Shown here: positions 17,955-26,664 of the stretch, one piece after another
How the letters are laid out: every line of letters begins with the position of its first letter
How positions within the stretch are numbered: the stretch's first letter is position 1
Source of the DNA: Paenibacillus turpanensis
GTDB taxonomy: Bacteria; Bacillota; Bacilli; Paenibacillales; YIM-B00363
Reading direction: 5' to 3'
Assembly (NCBI RefSeq): GCF_011421635.1
Contig: NZ_WTLI01000012.1
Span: 62,001 to 126,000, forward strand
Length of the DNA stretch: 64,000 nucleotides
Program-made: the position numbers and the translations under genes
Notes under the pieces: model-generated
What the model saw: only the letters and a program-made list of their open reading frames with translations
Databases searched by the model: none
What the model was told of the DNA's origin: nothing

Positions 17955-17970
17955 TAGAAATCATTTGGTG

Positions 17971-17998
17971 AAACCACTCTAAATATTTGGAGTGGTTT
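17971..17998. terminator. intrinsic terminator
   Basis: AAACCACTC (17971-17979) pairs with GAGTGGTTT (17990-17998), followed by TGTCTG. Poor T tract but a stable stem. Confidence 0.7.
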
Positions 17999-18039
17999 TG
18001 TCTGTATTATGTACTTTTTTCGACATATGGGACCAATTA

Positions 18040-18086
18040 TTGACACTCTATTATCTATCAAATATAATACAATTAAAGCGCTTACA
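18040..18086 (+). promoter_or_regulatory. sigma-A promoter with overlapping cre (CcpA) site
   Basis: TTGACA (18040-18045), a 17-bp spacer and TATAAT (18063-18068) make a perfect consensus promoter. TTAAAGCGCTTACA (18073-18086), read on the other strand, matches the catabolite-responsive element TGWAARCGYTWNCW at 13 of 14 positions and covers the predicted start, the classic position for CcpA repression. Confidence 0.8.
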
Positions 18087-18173
18087 TAGAGTGAGTGAAA
18101 GGAGTGATAGAGCTTATATTTATGACTTTTAGCTTATAAGTCTTTAAAAAAACAAAGAGAGAAGGTTATTGTG

Positions 18174-19151
18174 ATGAATCGAACGAAAACGAAAATGGTT
18201 TCTGTATGTTTGGCTGTAGCATTGGTGACGGGGGGTGCAGCTTCATTTACATTACTTCCTTCAACAGCTGTTTATGCAGCAGATGCCAGCGGTACGACGG
18301 CAAGCATCTCGGATATTGTGAAAAACCAGCGCTCGGATGGCGGCTGGAAAAAGGATTACTCGGTAACAAGCGGGGAATGGGCCAAGTCGACGATCGATAA
18401 TAAAGCGACTTATACAGAGATCCGGAGACTCGCGGCAGAATATACGAAGACGAAAAACAGTACGTACTCGGCTGCTGCGGTTAAAGGAATCAACTTTTTA
18501 ATTAATATGCAGTACAGCAACGGCGGCTGGCCTCAAATCTATCAAGCGTCCAGCTCCACATATCATAGACATATTACCTTCAATGACGATGCCATGGTCA
18601 ATGTGATGATCCTGCTTGACGAAATTGCCAATAGAAAAGGTGATTTCTCCTTTGTCGACAGTGCGTTAGCTGACAAATGTAAAACTGCGGTTGCCAAAGG
18701 GGTGACCAACATGCTGCAAACTCAAGTTGTAGCCAACGGAAAGCTCACGGCCTGGGGGCAGCAGCATGACTCCGTTACCCTGAAGCCGGCGGGCGCAAGA
18801 GCGTACGAGGTTCCGTCTCTTTCCGCGAAAGAAAGCGTCGGCATTGTAAAATTCCTGAAAACTAGACCGGCTACCTCGCAAATCACGGCTGCGATCAATG
18901 CAGCGGAGCAGTGGTTACATGCAGTGAAAATAATTGGGATCAAGGTTGTAAAAACGAGCGACGATGTTGTGGTGGTGAATGATCCTAGCGTAACGACTCC
19001 GATCTGGGCGCGTTTTTACGAGATTGGAACAAATAAGCCGATCTTCGTAGGACGTGACGGTGTCGTTAAATATGCACTGAGTGAGATTGAGAAGGAAAGA
19101 AGAACGGGGTATTCCTGGTACGGAACTTGGCCATCTTCGATTATTAAGTAA
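18174..19151 (+). CDS. secreted pectate lyase, polysaccharide lyase family 10
   Basis: A 325-residue secreted enzyme cleaving polygalacturonate by beta-elimination. A signal peptide (basic MNRTKTK, hydrophobic core, AYA-type end before ADASGT, about residue 36) precedes the catalytic domain. PL10 motifs seen are NQRSDGGWKKD, NGGWPQIYQ, HITFNDDAMVNVM (catalytic Asp region), AWGQQHD, and ARAYEVPSLSAKES. A GTG one codon earlier is possible, but ATG 18174 has the better spacing to AGAAGG. It has a consensus promoter with a cre site, so glucose repression is expected. A plant-polysaccharide lifestyle fits Paenibacillus-like soil bacteria. Confidence 0.93.
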   Translation: MNRTKTKMVSVCLAVALVTGGAASFTLLPSTAVYAADASGTTASISDIVKNQRSDGGWKKDYSVTSGEWAKSTIDNKATYTEIRRLAAEYTKTKNSTYSAAAVKGINFLINMQYSNGGWPQIYQASSSTYHRHITFNDDAMVNVMILLDEIANRKGDFSFVDSALADKCKTAVAKGVTNMLQTQVVANGKLTAWGQQHDSVTLKPAGARAYEVPSLSAKESVGIVKFLKTRPATSQITAAINAAEQWLHAVKIIGIKVVKTSDDVVVVNDPSVTTPIWARFYEIGTNKPIFVGRDGVVKYALSEIEKERRTGYSWYGTWPSSIIK

Positions 19152-19154
19152 ACA

Positions 19155-19200
19155 AGAAAAAGCCGCTGAACTACCAAAAAAGGTAGCCTGCGGCTTTTTT
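19155..19200. terminator. bidirectional intrinsic terminator
   Basis: AAAAAGCCGC pairs with GCGGCTTTTTT, with an inner CTACC/GGTAG stem. It serves the lyase gene and the converging ahpF. Confidence 0.88.
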
Positions 19201-19208
19201 GCTCTTCA

Positions 19209-20735
19209 TTAATTGCGAATCAAGTAATCAAATGCGCCGAGAGCGGCATTTGCACCGGATCCCATGGAAATGATGATTTGCTTATAAGGACTGTTAGTGC
19301 AGTCGCCTGCAGCAAACACACCCGGTACGTTGGTAGCGCCGTGGCTGTTCACAACGATCTCTCCGAAGCGAGTGCGCTCCACGGTATCGCCTAACCAATC
19401 GGTATTCGGTACGAGACCGATTTGGACAAATACACCCTGTAATTCAACATGGTGCTCTGCACCGCTCTCACGATCGATGTAGGTAATGCCGTTTACTTTA
19501 TCGGTACCGGTAATTTCTTTCGTTTGCGCATTTTTAACGACGGTTACGTTCGGCAGGCTGTACAGACGCTTCTGAAGAACTGCGTCGGCTTTCAGCTCCG
19601 GATTAAACTCGATCACAGTGACGTGTTTTACGATCCCGGCAAGATCAATCGCTGCCTCGACGCCGGAGTTTCCGCCGCCGATGACGGCAACGTCTTTCCC
19701 TGTAAACAGGGGACCGTCGCAGTGCGGGCAGTACGCAACGCCCTTGTTCTTGAATTCGGCTTCGCCTGGTACCCCGACATTGCGCCAACGCGCGCCGGTG
19801 GACAGGATCACGGACTTACTTTTCAGAACCGCGCCGCTTTCGAGCTCGATTTCGATGAAATCCTTCTTCTCCAAACGCTTTGCGCGCTGAAGCTTCATCA
19901 CATCGATGCCGTACTCCTTCACGTGCTCCTCAAGGCTAGCTACGAGCTTCGGACCTTCGGTGTATTTCACGCTGATGAAGTTCTCGATGCCCACGGTATC
20001 CATGACTTGACCGCCGAACCGCTCTGCAACGATGCCGGTGCGGATCCCTTTACGCGCGGCATAAATAGCCGCACTAGCACCTGCAGGACCGCCGCCGACA
20101 ACGAGTACATCATACGGCTCCTTGTTGGAAAGCTCCGATGCGTCAGGTCCGTTGCCCATTTTGGCAAGAATTTCCTCAATGGTCATACGGCCGCTGCTGA
20201 AAAACTCACCATTCAGGAATACGGATGGCACAGCCATAACGTCTTTGCTTTCAACCTCTGCTTTGAACACAGCGCCGTCAATCATGACATGGCTGATGCC
20301 CGGATTCAGAATGCTCATCAGGTTCAGAGCTTGAACAACATCCGGACAGTTGTGGCAGCTGAGGCTGACGTAAGATTCAAAATGGAATTCGCCGCGGATG
20401 CTCTTGATTTGATCGATTACGCTTTGATCAACCTTCGGGGCTCTTCCGCTAACCTGCAGAAGAGCAAGCACCAAGGAGGTAAATTCATGGCCGAGCGGAA
20501 TACCGGCAAATGTTACTCCGGTATCTTCGCCTACACGATTTACACTAAAGCTTGGCGTTCTCTGCAATTCCGCTGTTTCTACACTGATTCTGGAGGACAT
20601 GCTGGCAAGCTCATTCACAAGCTCCAGCATTTCGTTGGATACCTTATCGGATCCCAAGCTGACTTTAAGTATGATGTCGCCCTCCAAGAGCTGGAGGTAC
20701 TGGCCTAGTTGAGCTTTTATGTCTGCTTCTAGCAC
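19209..20735 (-). CDS. ahpF: alkyl hydroperoxide reductase subunit F
   Basis: A 508-residue flavoprotein disulfide reductase that passes electrons from NADH to AhpC. The N-terminal double thioredoxin-like domain holds Cys127-x2-Cys130 (LSCHNCPD). The FAD-binding GGGPAG motif is at 214-219, and the redox-active Cys336-x2-Cys339 (YCPHCDG) lies in the pyridine-nucleotide domain, followed by [10 protein letters not shown] for NADH. Length and cysteine layout are those of complete AhpF. It starts at GTG 20735 with AAGGGG about 9 bases upstream, 13 bp after ahpC in the same operon. Confidence 0.97.
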   Translation of the reverse strand: MLEADIKAQLGQYLQLLEGDIILKVSLGSDKVSNEMLELVNELASMSSRISVETAELQRTPSFSVNRVGEDTGVTFAGIPLGHEFTSLVLALLQVSGRAPKVDQSVIDQIKSIRGEFHFESYVSLSCHNCPDVVQALNLMSILNPGISHVMIDGAVFKAEVESKDVMAVPSVFLNGEFFSSGRMTIEEILAKMGNGPDASELSNKEPYDVLVVGGGPAGASAAIYAARKGIRTGIVAERFGGQVMDTVGIENFISVKYTEGPKLVASLEEHVKEYGIDVMKLQRAKRLEKKDFIEIELESGAVLKSKSVILSTGARWRNVGVPGEAEFKNKGVAYCPHCDGPLFTGKDVAVIGGGNSGVEAAIDLAGIVKHVTVIEFNPELKADAVLQKRLYSLPNVTVVKNAQTKEITGTDKVNGITYIDRESGAEHHVELQGVFVQIGLVPNTDWLGDTVERTRFGEIVVNSHGATNVPGVFAAGDCTNSPYKQIIISMGSGANAALGAFDYLIRN

Positions 20736-20748
20736 GATGGATCGCCCC

Positions 20749-21312
20749 TTAAATCTTTCCTACAAGATCAAGGCTAGGCTTCAGAGTTGCTTCGCCTTCC
20801 TGCCATTTTGCAGGGCAAACTTCGCCTTCATGGCTGCGAACGTATTGTGCAGCTTTGATCTTGTTGATCAATGTGCTTGCGTCACGGCCGATGCCGCCAG
20901 CGTTGATTTCGATCGCTTGAATGACGCCGTCCGGATCGATGATGAATGTACCGCGGTCAGCAAGTCCGTCTTCTTCGATCAGTACGTCGAAGTTGCGGGA
21001 GATCGTGTGGGAAGGGTCGCCGATCATGATGTATGTAATTTTGCCGATAGCTTCGGAGCTGTCATGCCATGCTTTATGTGTAAAGTGAGTGTCGGTCGAA
21101 ACGGAGTAAACCTCTACGCCAAGGTTTTTAAGCGTTTCGTACTGGTTTTGCAGGTCTTCGAGTTCTGTAGGGCAAACGAAAGTGAAGTCTGCCGGATAGA
21201 AGCAAACAATGCTCCATTTTCCTTTGAAGTCAGCCTCGCTAACTTCGATAAACTTTCCGTTGTGGTAAGCAGATGCTTTGAATGGTAATACTTCTTTTCC
21301 GATAAGAGACAT
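20749..21312 (-). CDS. ahpC: alkyl hydroperoxide reductase subunit C (2-Cys peroxiredoxin)
   Basis: A 187-residue typical 2-Cys peroxiredoxin reducing H2O2, organic peroxides and peroxynitrite. The peroxidatic Cys47 lies in [12 protein letters not shown] and the resolving Cys166 in GEVCPAKW. The length is standard. ATG 21312 follows GAAGGAGAG. First gene of ahpCF. The long upstream region carries a TATAAT -10 and candidate Fur/PerR-type palindromes. Confidence 0.98.
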   Translation of the reverse strand: MSLIGKEVLPFKASAYHNGKFIEVSEADFKGKWSIVCFYPADFTFVCPTELEDLQNQYETLKNLGVEVYSVSTDTHFTHKAWHDSSEAIGKITYIMIGDPSHTISRNFDVLIEEDGLADRGTFIIDPDGVIQAIEINAGGIGRDASTLINKIKAAQYVRSHEGEVCPAKWQEGEATLKPSLDLVGKI

Positions 21313-21349
21313 TGATTTTTCTCTCCTTCACAGTATGGGTTTTTTCGGA

Positions 21350-21355
21350 ATTATA
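21350..21355 (-). promoter_or_regulatory. -10 element of ahpCF
   Basis: Perfect TATAAT on the minus strand (complement of 21350-21355), 38 bp before the ahpC start. No clear -35 at 17 bp; TTGGAA lies 15 bp upstream. Confidence 0.55.
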
Positions 21356-21413
21356 CAGCTTGTCCAGTATTTCCAACATATGAAAATGTTATGCTGTAAT
21401 TATTCCAAAGTAG

Positions 21414-21428
21414 TTATAATTATCGTAT
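21414..21428. promoter_or_regulatory. candidate PerR-type box
   Basis: TTATAAT-N-ATCGTAT. The left half is perfect against the PerR consensus TTATAATnATTATAA; the right half matches 4 of 7. It lies about 100 bp upstream of ahpC. Confidence 0.4.
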
Positions 21429-21463
21429 AGTGATTTGTTCTTGTCAAGGAAAAACACTGAAAA

Positions 21464-21478
21464 TGAGAAAAATTATCA
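21464..21478. promoter_or_regulatory. candidate Fur-family box
   Basis: TGAGAAA-A-ATTATCA matches the 7-1-7 Fur consensus TGATAATnATTATCA at 12 of 14 defined positions. It lies about 150 bp upstream of ahpC, in a gap with no other gene start. Confidence 0.5.
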
Positions 21479-21534
21479 TTTGCATGCACTTTTATTATAT
21501 ACAAAATTTTCAAATAAATATCAAAATTCACGAG

Positions 21535-21566
21535 AATACCCCACTCAAACAATAGAGTGGGGTATT
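21535..21566. terminator. intrinsic terminator of the MFS gene
   Basis: AATACCCCACTC (21535-21546) pairs perfectly with GAGTGGGGTATT (21555-21566) across an 8-nt loop. The leftward T tract is weak. Confidence 0.7.
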
Positions 21567-21583
21567 TCTGCTTCGAATAAGCG

Positions 21584-22852
21584 TTATTCGGCTGCTGCGG
21601 CAACCGGGGCTGGTTGTACCTCGGCCTGAACCGTCCGCTTAGGCGCGGTCTGAAGCCTTCGGATGAGCGTATATTGTGCGATTCCGGCAGCGACAAGGAA
21701 TAGGGCGATAATGGCGAAAGCGGTTTGTCCGTTAGATATTTCGTAGATCGAGCCGAACAGCACCGGACCGAGTCCTCTTGACACCTGCCAATTCATGCTG
21801 TAAATCGAGAAGTACCGGCCGCGCATATCTGCGGGGGCGATCATGGAAACCGCTTTTTGCATATGCGGTCCGATCAGCATTTCGCCGATGGAAAACAACA
21901 CCTCGCTGACAATTAGCAGCGCCAAGGTTGGGGCGAAGCCATAGCCGAGAGCAGTGCATACCATGAGGGAGAAGGAGAGCAGGACGATCCGGTAGGTTGC
22001 GTAATGCTCGGTTCGATTGGCGATAAACACTTGGAACAAGGTAACGACGGCGCCGTTAAGAGAAAGCATTGCAGCCAGCATCCACTTGTAGTCGTCGCTG
22101 AAACGGTCGCGCAAATGCAGCGGCAGCGTCGTTTCGACTTGGGCGTACAGCATACCGACCGGCACCATGAACAAGGTCATCCACAGCAGCGTCCGGTGCT
22201 CGCGCCAGTTCATCTGCAGGAGTGGCTGCTTTGCAGGCTTTCCGGAAGTCTGAGCACCGCGCGCCTCTTTCGGCAGCGTCTCAGGCAGCTTCAACAGCAC
22301 CAGCAGCAGGAAGAGCGCGAAGCCGAGCGCAGATAACGCAAACACCAGCTGCGGCTCGCGGTTGAAGACATAGAGACCGAGCAGCGGGCCGACTGCGGCC
22401 CCGACGTTGAACGCCGTGTGCAGCGCGGCAAATACTTCCGCGCGCCGGTCTTCCGGCACCACGTCGGCGATTTGCGCATTGGCCGCCGGGCCGAACATGC
22501 TGTGCCCGATGCCGTTGAGGATCGCCATGGCGGCGAACATCCACACGGACTCGGCAAAAGCGAAGCCGGTCATGGCAAGCATATTCAACGCCAGCGAGGC
22601 GATCATAACCGGCTTGCGTCCGTATTTATCGGCGAGCTCTCCGCCCCACAGCCCCATCACGAGCCCTGTGAGAGGCTGTAGTCCTACGATCAGCATCGGC
22701 AGCAGGATCGAGCCGTCCATTTTATCGTATAAGTAAAACACAAGAAATGGCCGGATCATAAAGTTCGTTACCGTAACCATTAACGAACCGGCAATGCGAA
22801 TCCAGATGGCGGTGTCATACCGCTGAAACAGCTGCATCATTCGTTGACTCAT
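21584..22852 (-). CDS. major facilitator superfamily transporter
   Basis: A 422-residue protein with twelve predicted helices and the MFS loop-2/3 motif GGELADKYGRKPVMI. Other landmarks are the GIGHSMFGPAANAQIADVVPEDRRAEVFA segment and a central cytoplasmic linker. The C-terminus is Ala-rich. Members of this branch export drugs or sugars, but the substrate is unknown. ATG 22852 is chosen because GGAGTGA lies 5-10 bases upstream; a GTG at 22861 is also in frame. It is divergent from an SgrR-like regulator, which probably controls it. Confidence 0.9.
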   Translation of the reverse strand: MSQRMMQLFQRYDTAIWIRIAGSLMVTVTNFMIRPFLVFYLYDKMDGSILLPMLIVGLQPLTGLVMGLWGGELADKYGRKPVMIASLALNMLAMTGFAFAESVWMFAAMAILNGIGHSMFGPAANAQIADVVPEDRRAEVFAALHTAFNVGAAVGPLLGLYVFNREPQLVFALSALGFALFLLLVLLKLPETLPKEARGAQTSGKPAKQPLLQMNWREHRTLLWMTLFMVPVGMLYAQVETTLPLHLRDRFSDDYKWMLAAMLSLNGAVVTLFQVFIANRTEHYATYRIVLLSFSLMVCTALGYGFAPTLALLIVSEVLFSIGEMLIGPHMQKAVSMIAPADMRGRYFSIYSMNWQVSRGLGPVLFGSIYEISNGQTAFAIIALFLVAAGIAQYTLIRRLQTAPKRTVQAEVQPAPVAAAAE

Positions 22853-22922
22853 CGTTCTCACTCCGTACTCTTGGATTGGATGAAGTTAATTATAGATTGA
22901 TAAGGGGAATTTAAAAGTGTAT

Positions 22923-22938
22923 ATTTATCCGCATAAAT
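22923..22938. promoter_or_regulatory. AT-rich palindrome upstream of SgrR-like gene 1
   Basis: ATTTAT-N4-ATAAAT, 39 bp before the chosen start, in the divergent MFS/regulator gap. Possible operator; AT-rich palindromes can arise by chance. Confidence 0.35.
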
Positions 22939-22976
22939 TTCCTCTTTTATTTTTGAGGAGAGCGGAGGCGGAGCCA

Positions 22977-24833
22977 TTGCATTTATCAGATTATTACCTT
23001 GAGCTGCGCAGGCGATATGAACAGGTCGGAGAGGCGGAGCCGGCGGCGGTCACCTTGGAGGAGCTCTCCGGCTTGTTAAACTGCACGCCGAGGAACGTGA
23101 AGCTGCTCTTGAAGCGGATGAAAGAAAGCGGCTGGATTTCGTGGCTGCCGGGACGGGGACGTGGAAATACGTCGAAAATCATTTTTCATGTGCCGCTGGA
23201 TCAGCTGCTGCTGGATCAAGCCAAGCAGCTCGTGGAAAAAGGCGATTTAACGAGAGGCTTGGAACTGATCGGAGGACTGGAGGACGCGCAGGCAAGGGTC
23301 GTCTTTTTTGATTGGCTGGGCGAGAGGTTTGGGTATCGGGAGGAGCGTAAGGCGGAGCGGCTTTGTGAAACGCTGCGCATCCCATTTTATAAGAAGGTCA
23401 TGACACTGGATCCGGCCTATACGGTGTATGGGCTGGATTCGCATTTTTCCCGGCATATCTTTGATACGTTAGTAAAATACATTCCAGAGACAGGACAGTT
23501 TGTGCCGCATTTGGCCTACGCATGGGAAACGGATGAGGAGCGGCTGGAATGGACGTTTCATTTGCGCAAGCAGGTGTTGTTCCACCACGGCAGAGAGCTG
23601 AAGGCCTCCGATGTGGTGTATACGGTGGAGCGGATGCGCAGCCCGAGCTGGAATTCGCCGTTTAGCTGGATGGTGGAAGAGATTGAGGGTGTCCGGGCGG
23701 TTCGGGAGCACACCGTTGTGTTCCGCTTACATCGGCCAAACCGGATGTTTCTGAATTATATTAGCTCGGATCGCATGTCGATCGTACCCGAAGAGGTGTG
23801 CAGCAGGGAGAGGGAGGCTTTTGCGTCGGCTCCCGTCGGAACCGGGCCGTTTCGGGTCGTCCAAAATGACGACTCCAAGCTGGTGATGGACGCATTCCCG
23901 CTGTATTTCAAGGAAAGAGCCCTGCTCGACCGGATCGAGCTGTGGGTCATCCCGGATTTCAATCAAACAGAAGGCTGGACATCCGGAGTTGATGAAGCGA
24001 TGACCTATTTGCCGTTTATCGACCGTGATGACGAAATGCCCTCCGGCTGGGGGCAGGTATATGATGCGGGAGTCCATACCAAATACGTTGTGTTCAATCT
24101 GCGCAAGGATGGGCCGCATAAGGATGAACGCTTCCGGCAATCGGTGCTTTCCTTTATCCGTGAAACGGGGTTTTGGCGCGGAGAGGGCGCGAGTCGTCTA
24201 ACGCAAGCGGAAAGCTTCTATTATACGGAGGGCGAAGCAAGCGGATCGGTTATGCGTACGGGGGTGTCTGAAAGCAAAGGAGCGGTAGGCGATACGTCTG
24301 CAGCTCTTCCAAGGCCGGGCTCCTTCGGCATTCCATCGCTTAAGCTGGGGTATACGTCAATCCGACCGGAGGAGGAGGCGCGTCTGCGCGAAGCCTTTGC
24401 GTCTGAAGGGATTGAGCTCTCGATGGAACGGATGCCGCGAAGCCGTGTAGAAATCGGTGACGAGTTTGGAGACACCAAGGAAGGACTGCAGTTTGATGCA
24501 GTGATCTCGGGTGTCATTATAGACGGCGACGATCCGCAGCTTTCCCTCATTGAAACCTATGAAACGAGAGCCTCCTGCTTGGCGGGGTATATGGATGATG
24601 CGGCTTATCAAGAAATTAAGATGAAGCTCCATGCGATTCGTGCCGAATCGGACAGTCGAAAACGTGGTGAATTGTTCGCAAAATTAGATCGTTGGATGGA
24701 AAAATCGGGCTATTTGACGTTTTTGTATCATAAACATATGAAAACGACACATCATCCTTCCATGAAGGGCGTGCATGTGAACGGGCTAGGATGGGCGGAT
24801 TTCCGTAATATATGGTTTGAGAAATCCGTATGA
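22977..24833 (+). CDS. SgrR-type regulator 1 (helix-turn-helix plus solute-binding domain)
   Basis: A 618-residue cytoplasmic fusion. The N-terminal SgrR_N-like domain (about 1-110) has a winged helix with LEELSGLLNCTPRNVKLLLKRMKESGWISWLPGRGRGNTSKI. The long C-terminal part is an SBP_bac_5 peptide/solute-binding fold (from about 150: LDPAYTVYGLDSHFSRHIFDTLVKY, WTFHLRKQVLFHHGRELKASDVVYTVERM). There is no signal peptide or lipobox, so it acts inside the cell. A GTG at 22917 is in frame, but TTG 22977 has GGAGG exactly 8 bases upstream and aligns with the starts of the two paralogues in this window. It is divergent from the MFS gene. The ligand is unknown. Confidence 0.9.
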   Translation: MHLSDYYLELRRRYEQVGEAEPAAVTLEELSGLLNCTPRNVKLLLKRMKESGWISWLPGRGRGNTSKIIFHVPLDQLLLDQAKQLVEKGDLTRGLELIGGLEDAQARVVFFDWLGERFGYREERKAERLCETLRIPFYKKVMTLDPAYTVYGLDSHFSRHIFDTLVKYIPETGQFVPHLAYAWETDEERLEWTFHLRKQVLFHHGRELKASDVVYTVERMRSPSWNSPFSWMVEEIEGVRAVREHTVVFRLHRPNRMFLNYISSDRMSIVPEEVCSREREAFASAPVGTGPFRVVQNDDSKLVMDAFPLYFKERALLDRIELWVIPDFNQTEGWTSGVDEAMTYLPFIDRDDEMPSGWGQVYDAGVHTKYVVFNLRKDGPHKDERFRQSVLSFIRETGFWRGEGASRLTQAESFYYTEGEASGSVMRTGVSESKGAVGDTSAALPRPGSFGIPSLKLGYTSIRPEEEARLREAFASEGIELSMERMPRSRVEIGDEFGDTKEGLQFDAVISGVIIDGDDPQLSLIETYETRASCLAGYMDDAAYQEIKMKLHAIRAESDSRKRGELFAKLDRWMEKSGYLTFLYHKHMKTTHHPSMKGVHVNGLGWADFRNIWFEKSV

Positions 24834-24862
24834 CAAAAGAAAACGACCTGGAATAAAAATCC

Positions 24863-24891
24863 TTGCCAATAGGTTGGGACCTGTGTAAAAT
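24863..24891 (+). promoter_or_regulatory. sigma-A promoter of the glnQHMP-like operon
   Basis: TTGCCA (24863-24868), a 17-bp spacer and TAAAAT (24886-24891). Confidence 0.65.
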
Positions 24892-24956
24892 AACTTTTAT
24901 GTTATATTTCTTAACGCAAACTGTTACATAAGTAGCGAGAAAGAGGGGTGAGTATT

Positions 24957-25685
24957 TTGATCCGGTTTCAAGAGGTCGATAAGTACTACGGCCAGTTCCA
25001 TGTACTTAAAAAAATCGATTTAGAGATTCAACAAGGGGAAGTCGTTGTTGTTATTGGGCCATCCGGTTCCGGGAAAAGTACACTGCTCCGCTGCATCAAC
25101 CGTTTGGAGACCATTTCAAGCGGTACGCTTGCGGTCGATGGAGTTGCTGTTAATGACAAAAAAACTGACATTAATAAGCTCCGTCGTGACATTGGCATGG
25201 TATTTCAGCATTTTAATTTGTACCCGCATATGAAAGTGATCGACAATATTACGCTCGCTCCCGTTAAGGTGCTCGGTGTGTCCAAGGAGGAAGCGAAAAA
25301 AACCGCAATGTACTACCTGGAAAAGGTAGGGATTCCGGATAAGGCGGATTCGTATCCGTCGCAGTTATCTGGAGGCCAGCAGCAGCGGGTTGCGATCGCG
25401 AGAGGACTTGCCATGAAGCCAAAGATCATGCTGTTCGATGAGCCGACCTCGGCGCTCGACCCGGAGATGATCGGCGAGGTGCTTGATGTAATGAAGACAC
25501 TGGCCCGTGAAGGTATGACAATGGTGGTCGTCACGCATGAAATGGGATTTGCCCGAGAGGTGGCCGACCGTGTCGTCTTTATGGATCAGGGACAAATTGT
25601 GGAGGTAGCTCAGCCTGCCGACTTTTTTGCGAATCCGAAAGAAGAGCGGGCGAAAGCGTTTTTGGGGCGTTTGTTGAACCATTAA
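24957..25685 (+). CDS. glnQ: polar amino-acid ABC transporter ATPase (GlnQ-like)
   Basis: A 242-residue ATP-binding subunit with Walker [11 protein letters not shown]-loop [11 protein letters not shown], signature [15 protein letters not shown], Walker [12 protein letters not shown] and the switch His in [12 protein letters not shown] 24957 is preferred: GAGGGG is 8 bases upstream, and the protein then begins [12 protein letters not shown] as in other GlnQ proteins. An in-frame GTG at 24948 touches the ribosome site. Order ATPase, binding protein, permease, permease is that of B. subtilis glnQHMP, so glutamine or glutamate is the likely substrate, though specificity cannot be read from sequence. 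Confidence 0.93.
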   Translation: MIRFQEVDKYYGQFHVLKKIDLEIQQGEVVVVIGPSGSGKSTLLRCINRLETISSGTLAVDGVAVNDKKTDINKLRRDIGMVFQHFNLYPHMKVIDNITLAPVKVLGVSKEEAKKTAMYYLEKVGIPDKADSYPSQLSGGQQQRVAIARGLAMKPKIMLFDEPTSALDPEMIGEVLDVMKTLAREGMTMVVVTHEMGFAREVADRVVFMDQGQIVEVAQPADFFANPKEERAKAFLGRLLNH

Positions 25686-25716
25686 TTATAGGGGAATGAG
25701 AAAGGGGTCTATTCAA

Positions 25717-26586
25717 ATGAAAAAACCGTTGAAGTGGCTGAATGTGAGCTTGGTTGTTTTACTTTTTGCAATGGTGCTTGCGGCATGCGGCGGCAAGGAA
25801 GAGCCGGCGCCGGCTAACAATGCCGGAAGCGGCGGTTCTGCCGGAGGCGGTGCTGCAGCTGAGGTGGACAGCGAAACGCTTAAGGCCATTCAAAAACGCG
25901 GCAAGCTTGTTGCCGGCGTGAAGTACGACACGAAGCTGTTCGGTCTTAAGGATCCTGCTTCGGGGAATGTAGAAGGCTTCGATATCGATATCGCGAAGGC
26001 GCTGGCGAAGGAAATTCTCGGCGACGAAACGAAGGTGGAGCTGAAGGAAGTAACGTCCAAGACACGCATCCCGATGCTGCAGAACGGCGAAATCGATCTG
26101 ATCATTGCGACGATGACGATTACGGAAGAGCGTAAACAGCAGGTGGACTTCTCCGATGTTTACTTTGCTGCAGGGCAATCGTTGCTGGTGAAGAAGGGCA
26201 GCCCGATCCAAGGCATCGACGACGTGAAGAAGGACACGAAGGTGCTTGGCGTGAAAGGCTCAACATCGGTGAAAAACATCCGTGAAAAAGCGCCGGAAGC
26301 AACAGTTCTTGAGTTTGAAAACTATCAGGACGCATTCACTGCGCTGAAAGCAGGCCAGGGCGATGCGCTGACAACAGACAACGCAATCCTGTACGGCATG
26401 ATGAAGCAGGACCCGAACTTTATTGTCGTCGGCAAGCCGTTCACGGATGAGCCTTACGGCATTGCGATTAAGAAGGGTGACGCAGGCTTTGTGAAGACCG
26501 TCAACGAGTTCTTGGCCGAGCTGAAGAAGAGCGGCGAGTACGATAAAATTTATGAAAAGTGGATCGGCGAAACGCCGGCTAAATAA
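25717..26586 (+). CDS. glnH: amino-acid-binding lipoprotein (GlnH-like)
   Basis: A 289-residue extracellular binding protein (SBP_bac_3). A lipoprotein signal peptide ends in VLAACGGK with lipidated Cys24, followed by a Gly/Ala/Pro-rich linker. The periplasmic-binding fold begins KRGKLVAGVKYDTKLFGLKDPASGNVEGFDIDIAKALAKEIL and includes TSKTRIPMLQNGEIDLIIATMTITEERKQQVDFS. ATG 25717 follows AAAGGGG; an earlier in-frame start at 25696 lies before this site. Second gene of the operon. A strong hairpin follows and probably raises its level over the permeases. Confidence 0.94.
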   Translation: MKKPLKWLNVSLVVLLFAMVLAACGGKEEPAPANNAGSGGSAGGGAAAEVDSETLKAIQKRGKLVAGVKYDTKLFGLKDPASGNVEGFDIDIAKALAKEILGDETKVELKEVTSKTRIPMLQNGEIDLIIATMTITEERKQQVDFSDVYFAAGQSLLVKKGSPIQGIDDVKKDTKVLGVKGSTSVKNIREKAPEATVLEFENYQDAFTALKAGQGDALTTDNAILYGMMKQDPNFIVVGKPFTDEPYGIAIKKGDAGFVKTVNEFLAELKKSGEYDKIYEKWIGETPAK

Positions 26587-26600
26587 GACCGATCGTATTG

Positions 26601-26630
26601 ACGGGATAGGCGGCTGCCGCCTGTCCCGTT
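26601..26630 (+). terminator. intra-operon hairpin after glnH
   Basis: ACGGGATAGGCG pairs with CGCCTGTCCCGT around GCTGC, with one T-G wobble. The downstream sequence is only weakly T-rich (TATTCATTTG), so it is more likely a partial terminator or a 3'-end stabiliser that sets subunit ratio. Confidence 0.65.
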
Positions 26631-26664
26631 ATTCATTTGCTGGAGAGAGGAGGCCGATGGGAAG

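Noticed and set aside
21400-21696. A 98-codon frame overlapping the ahpC upstream region
   Set aside because: It contains the Fur/PerR-type boxes and a terminator and has no ribosome site, so the stretch is regulatory.
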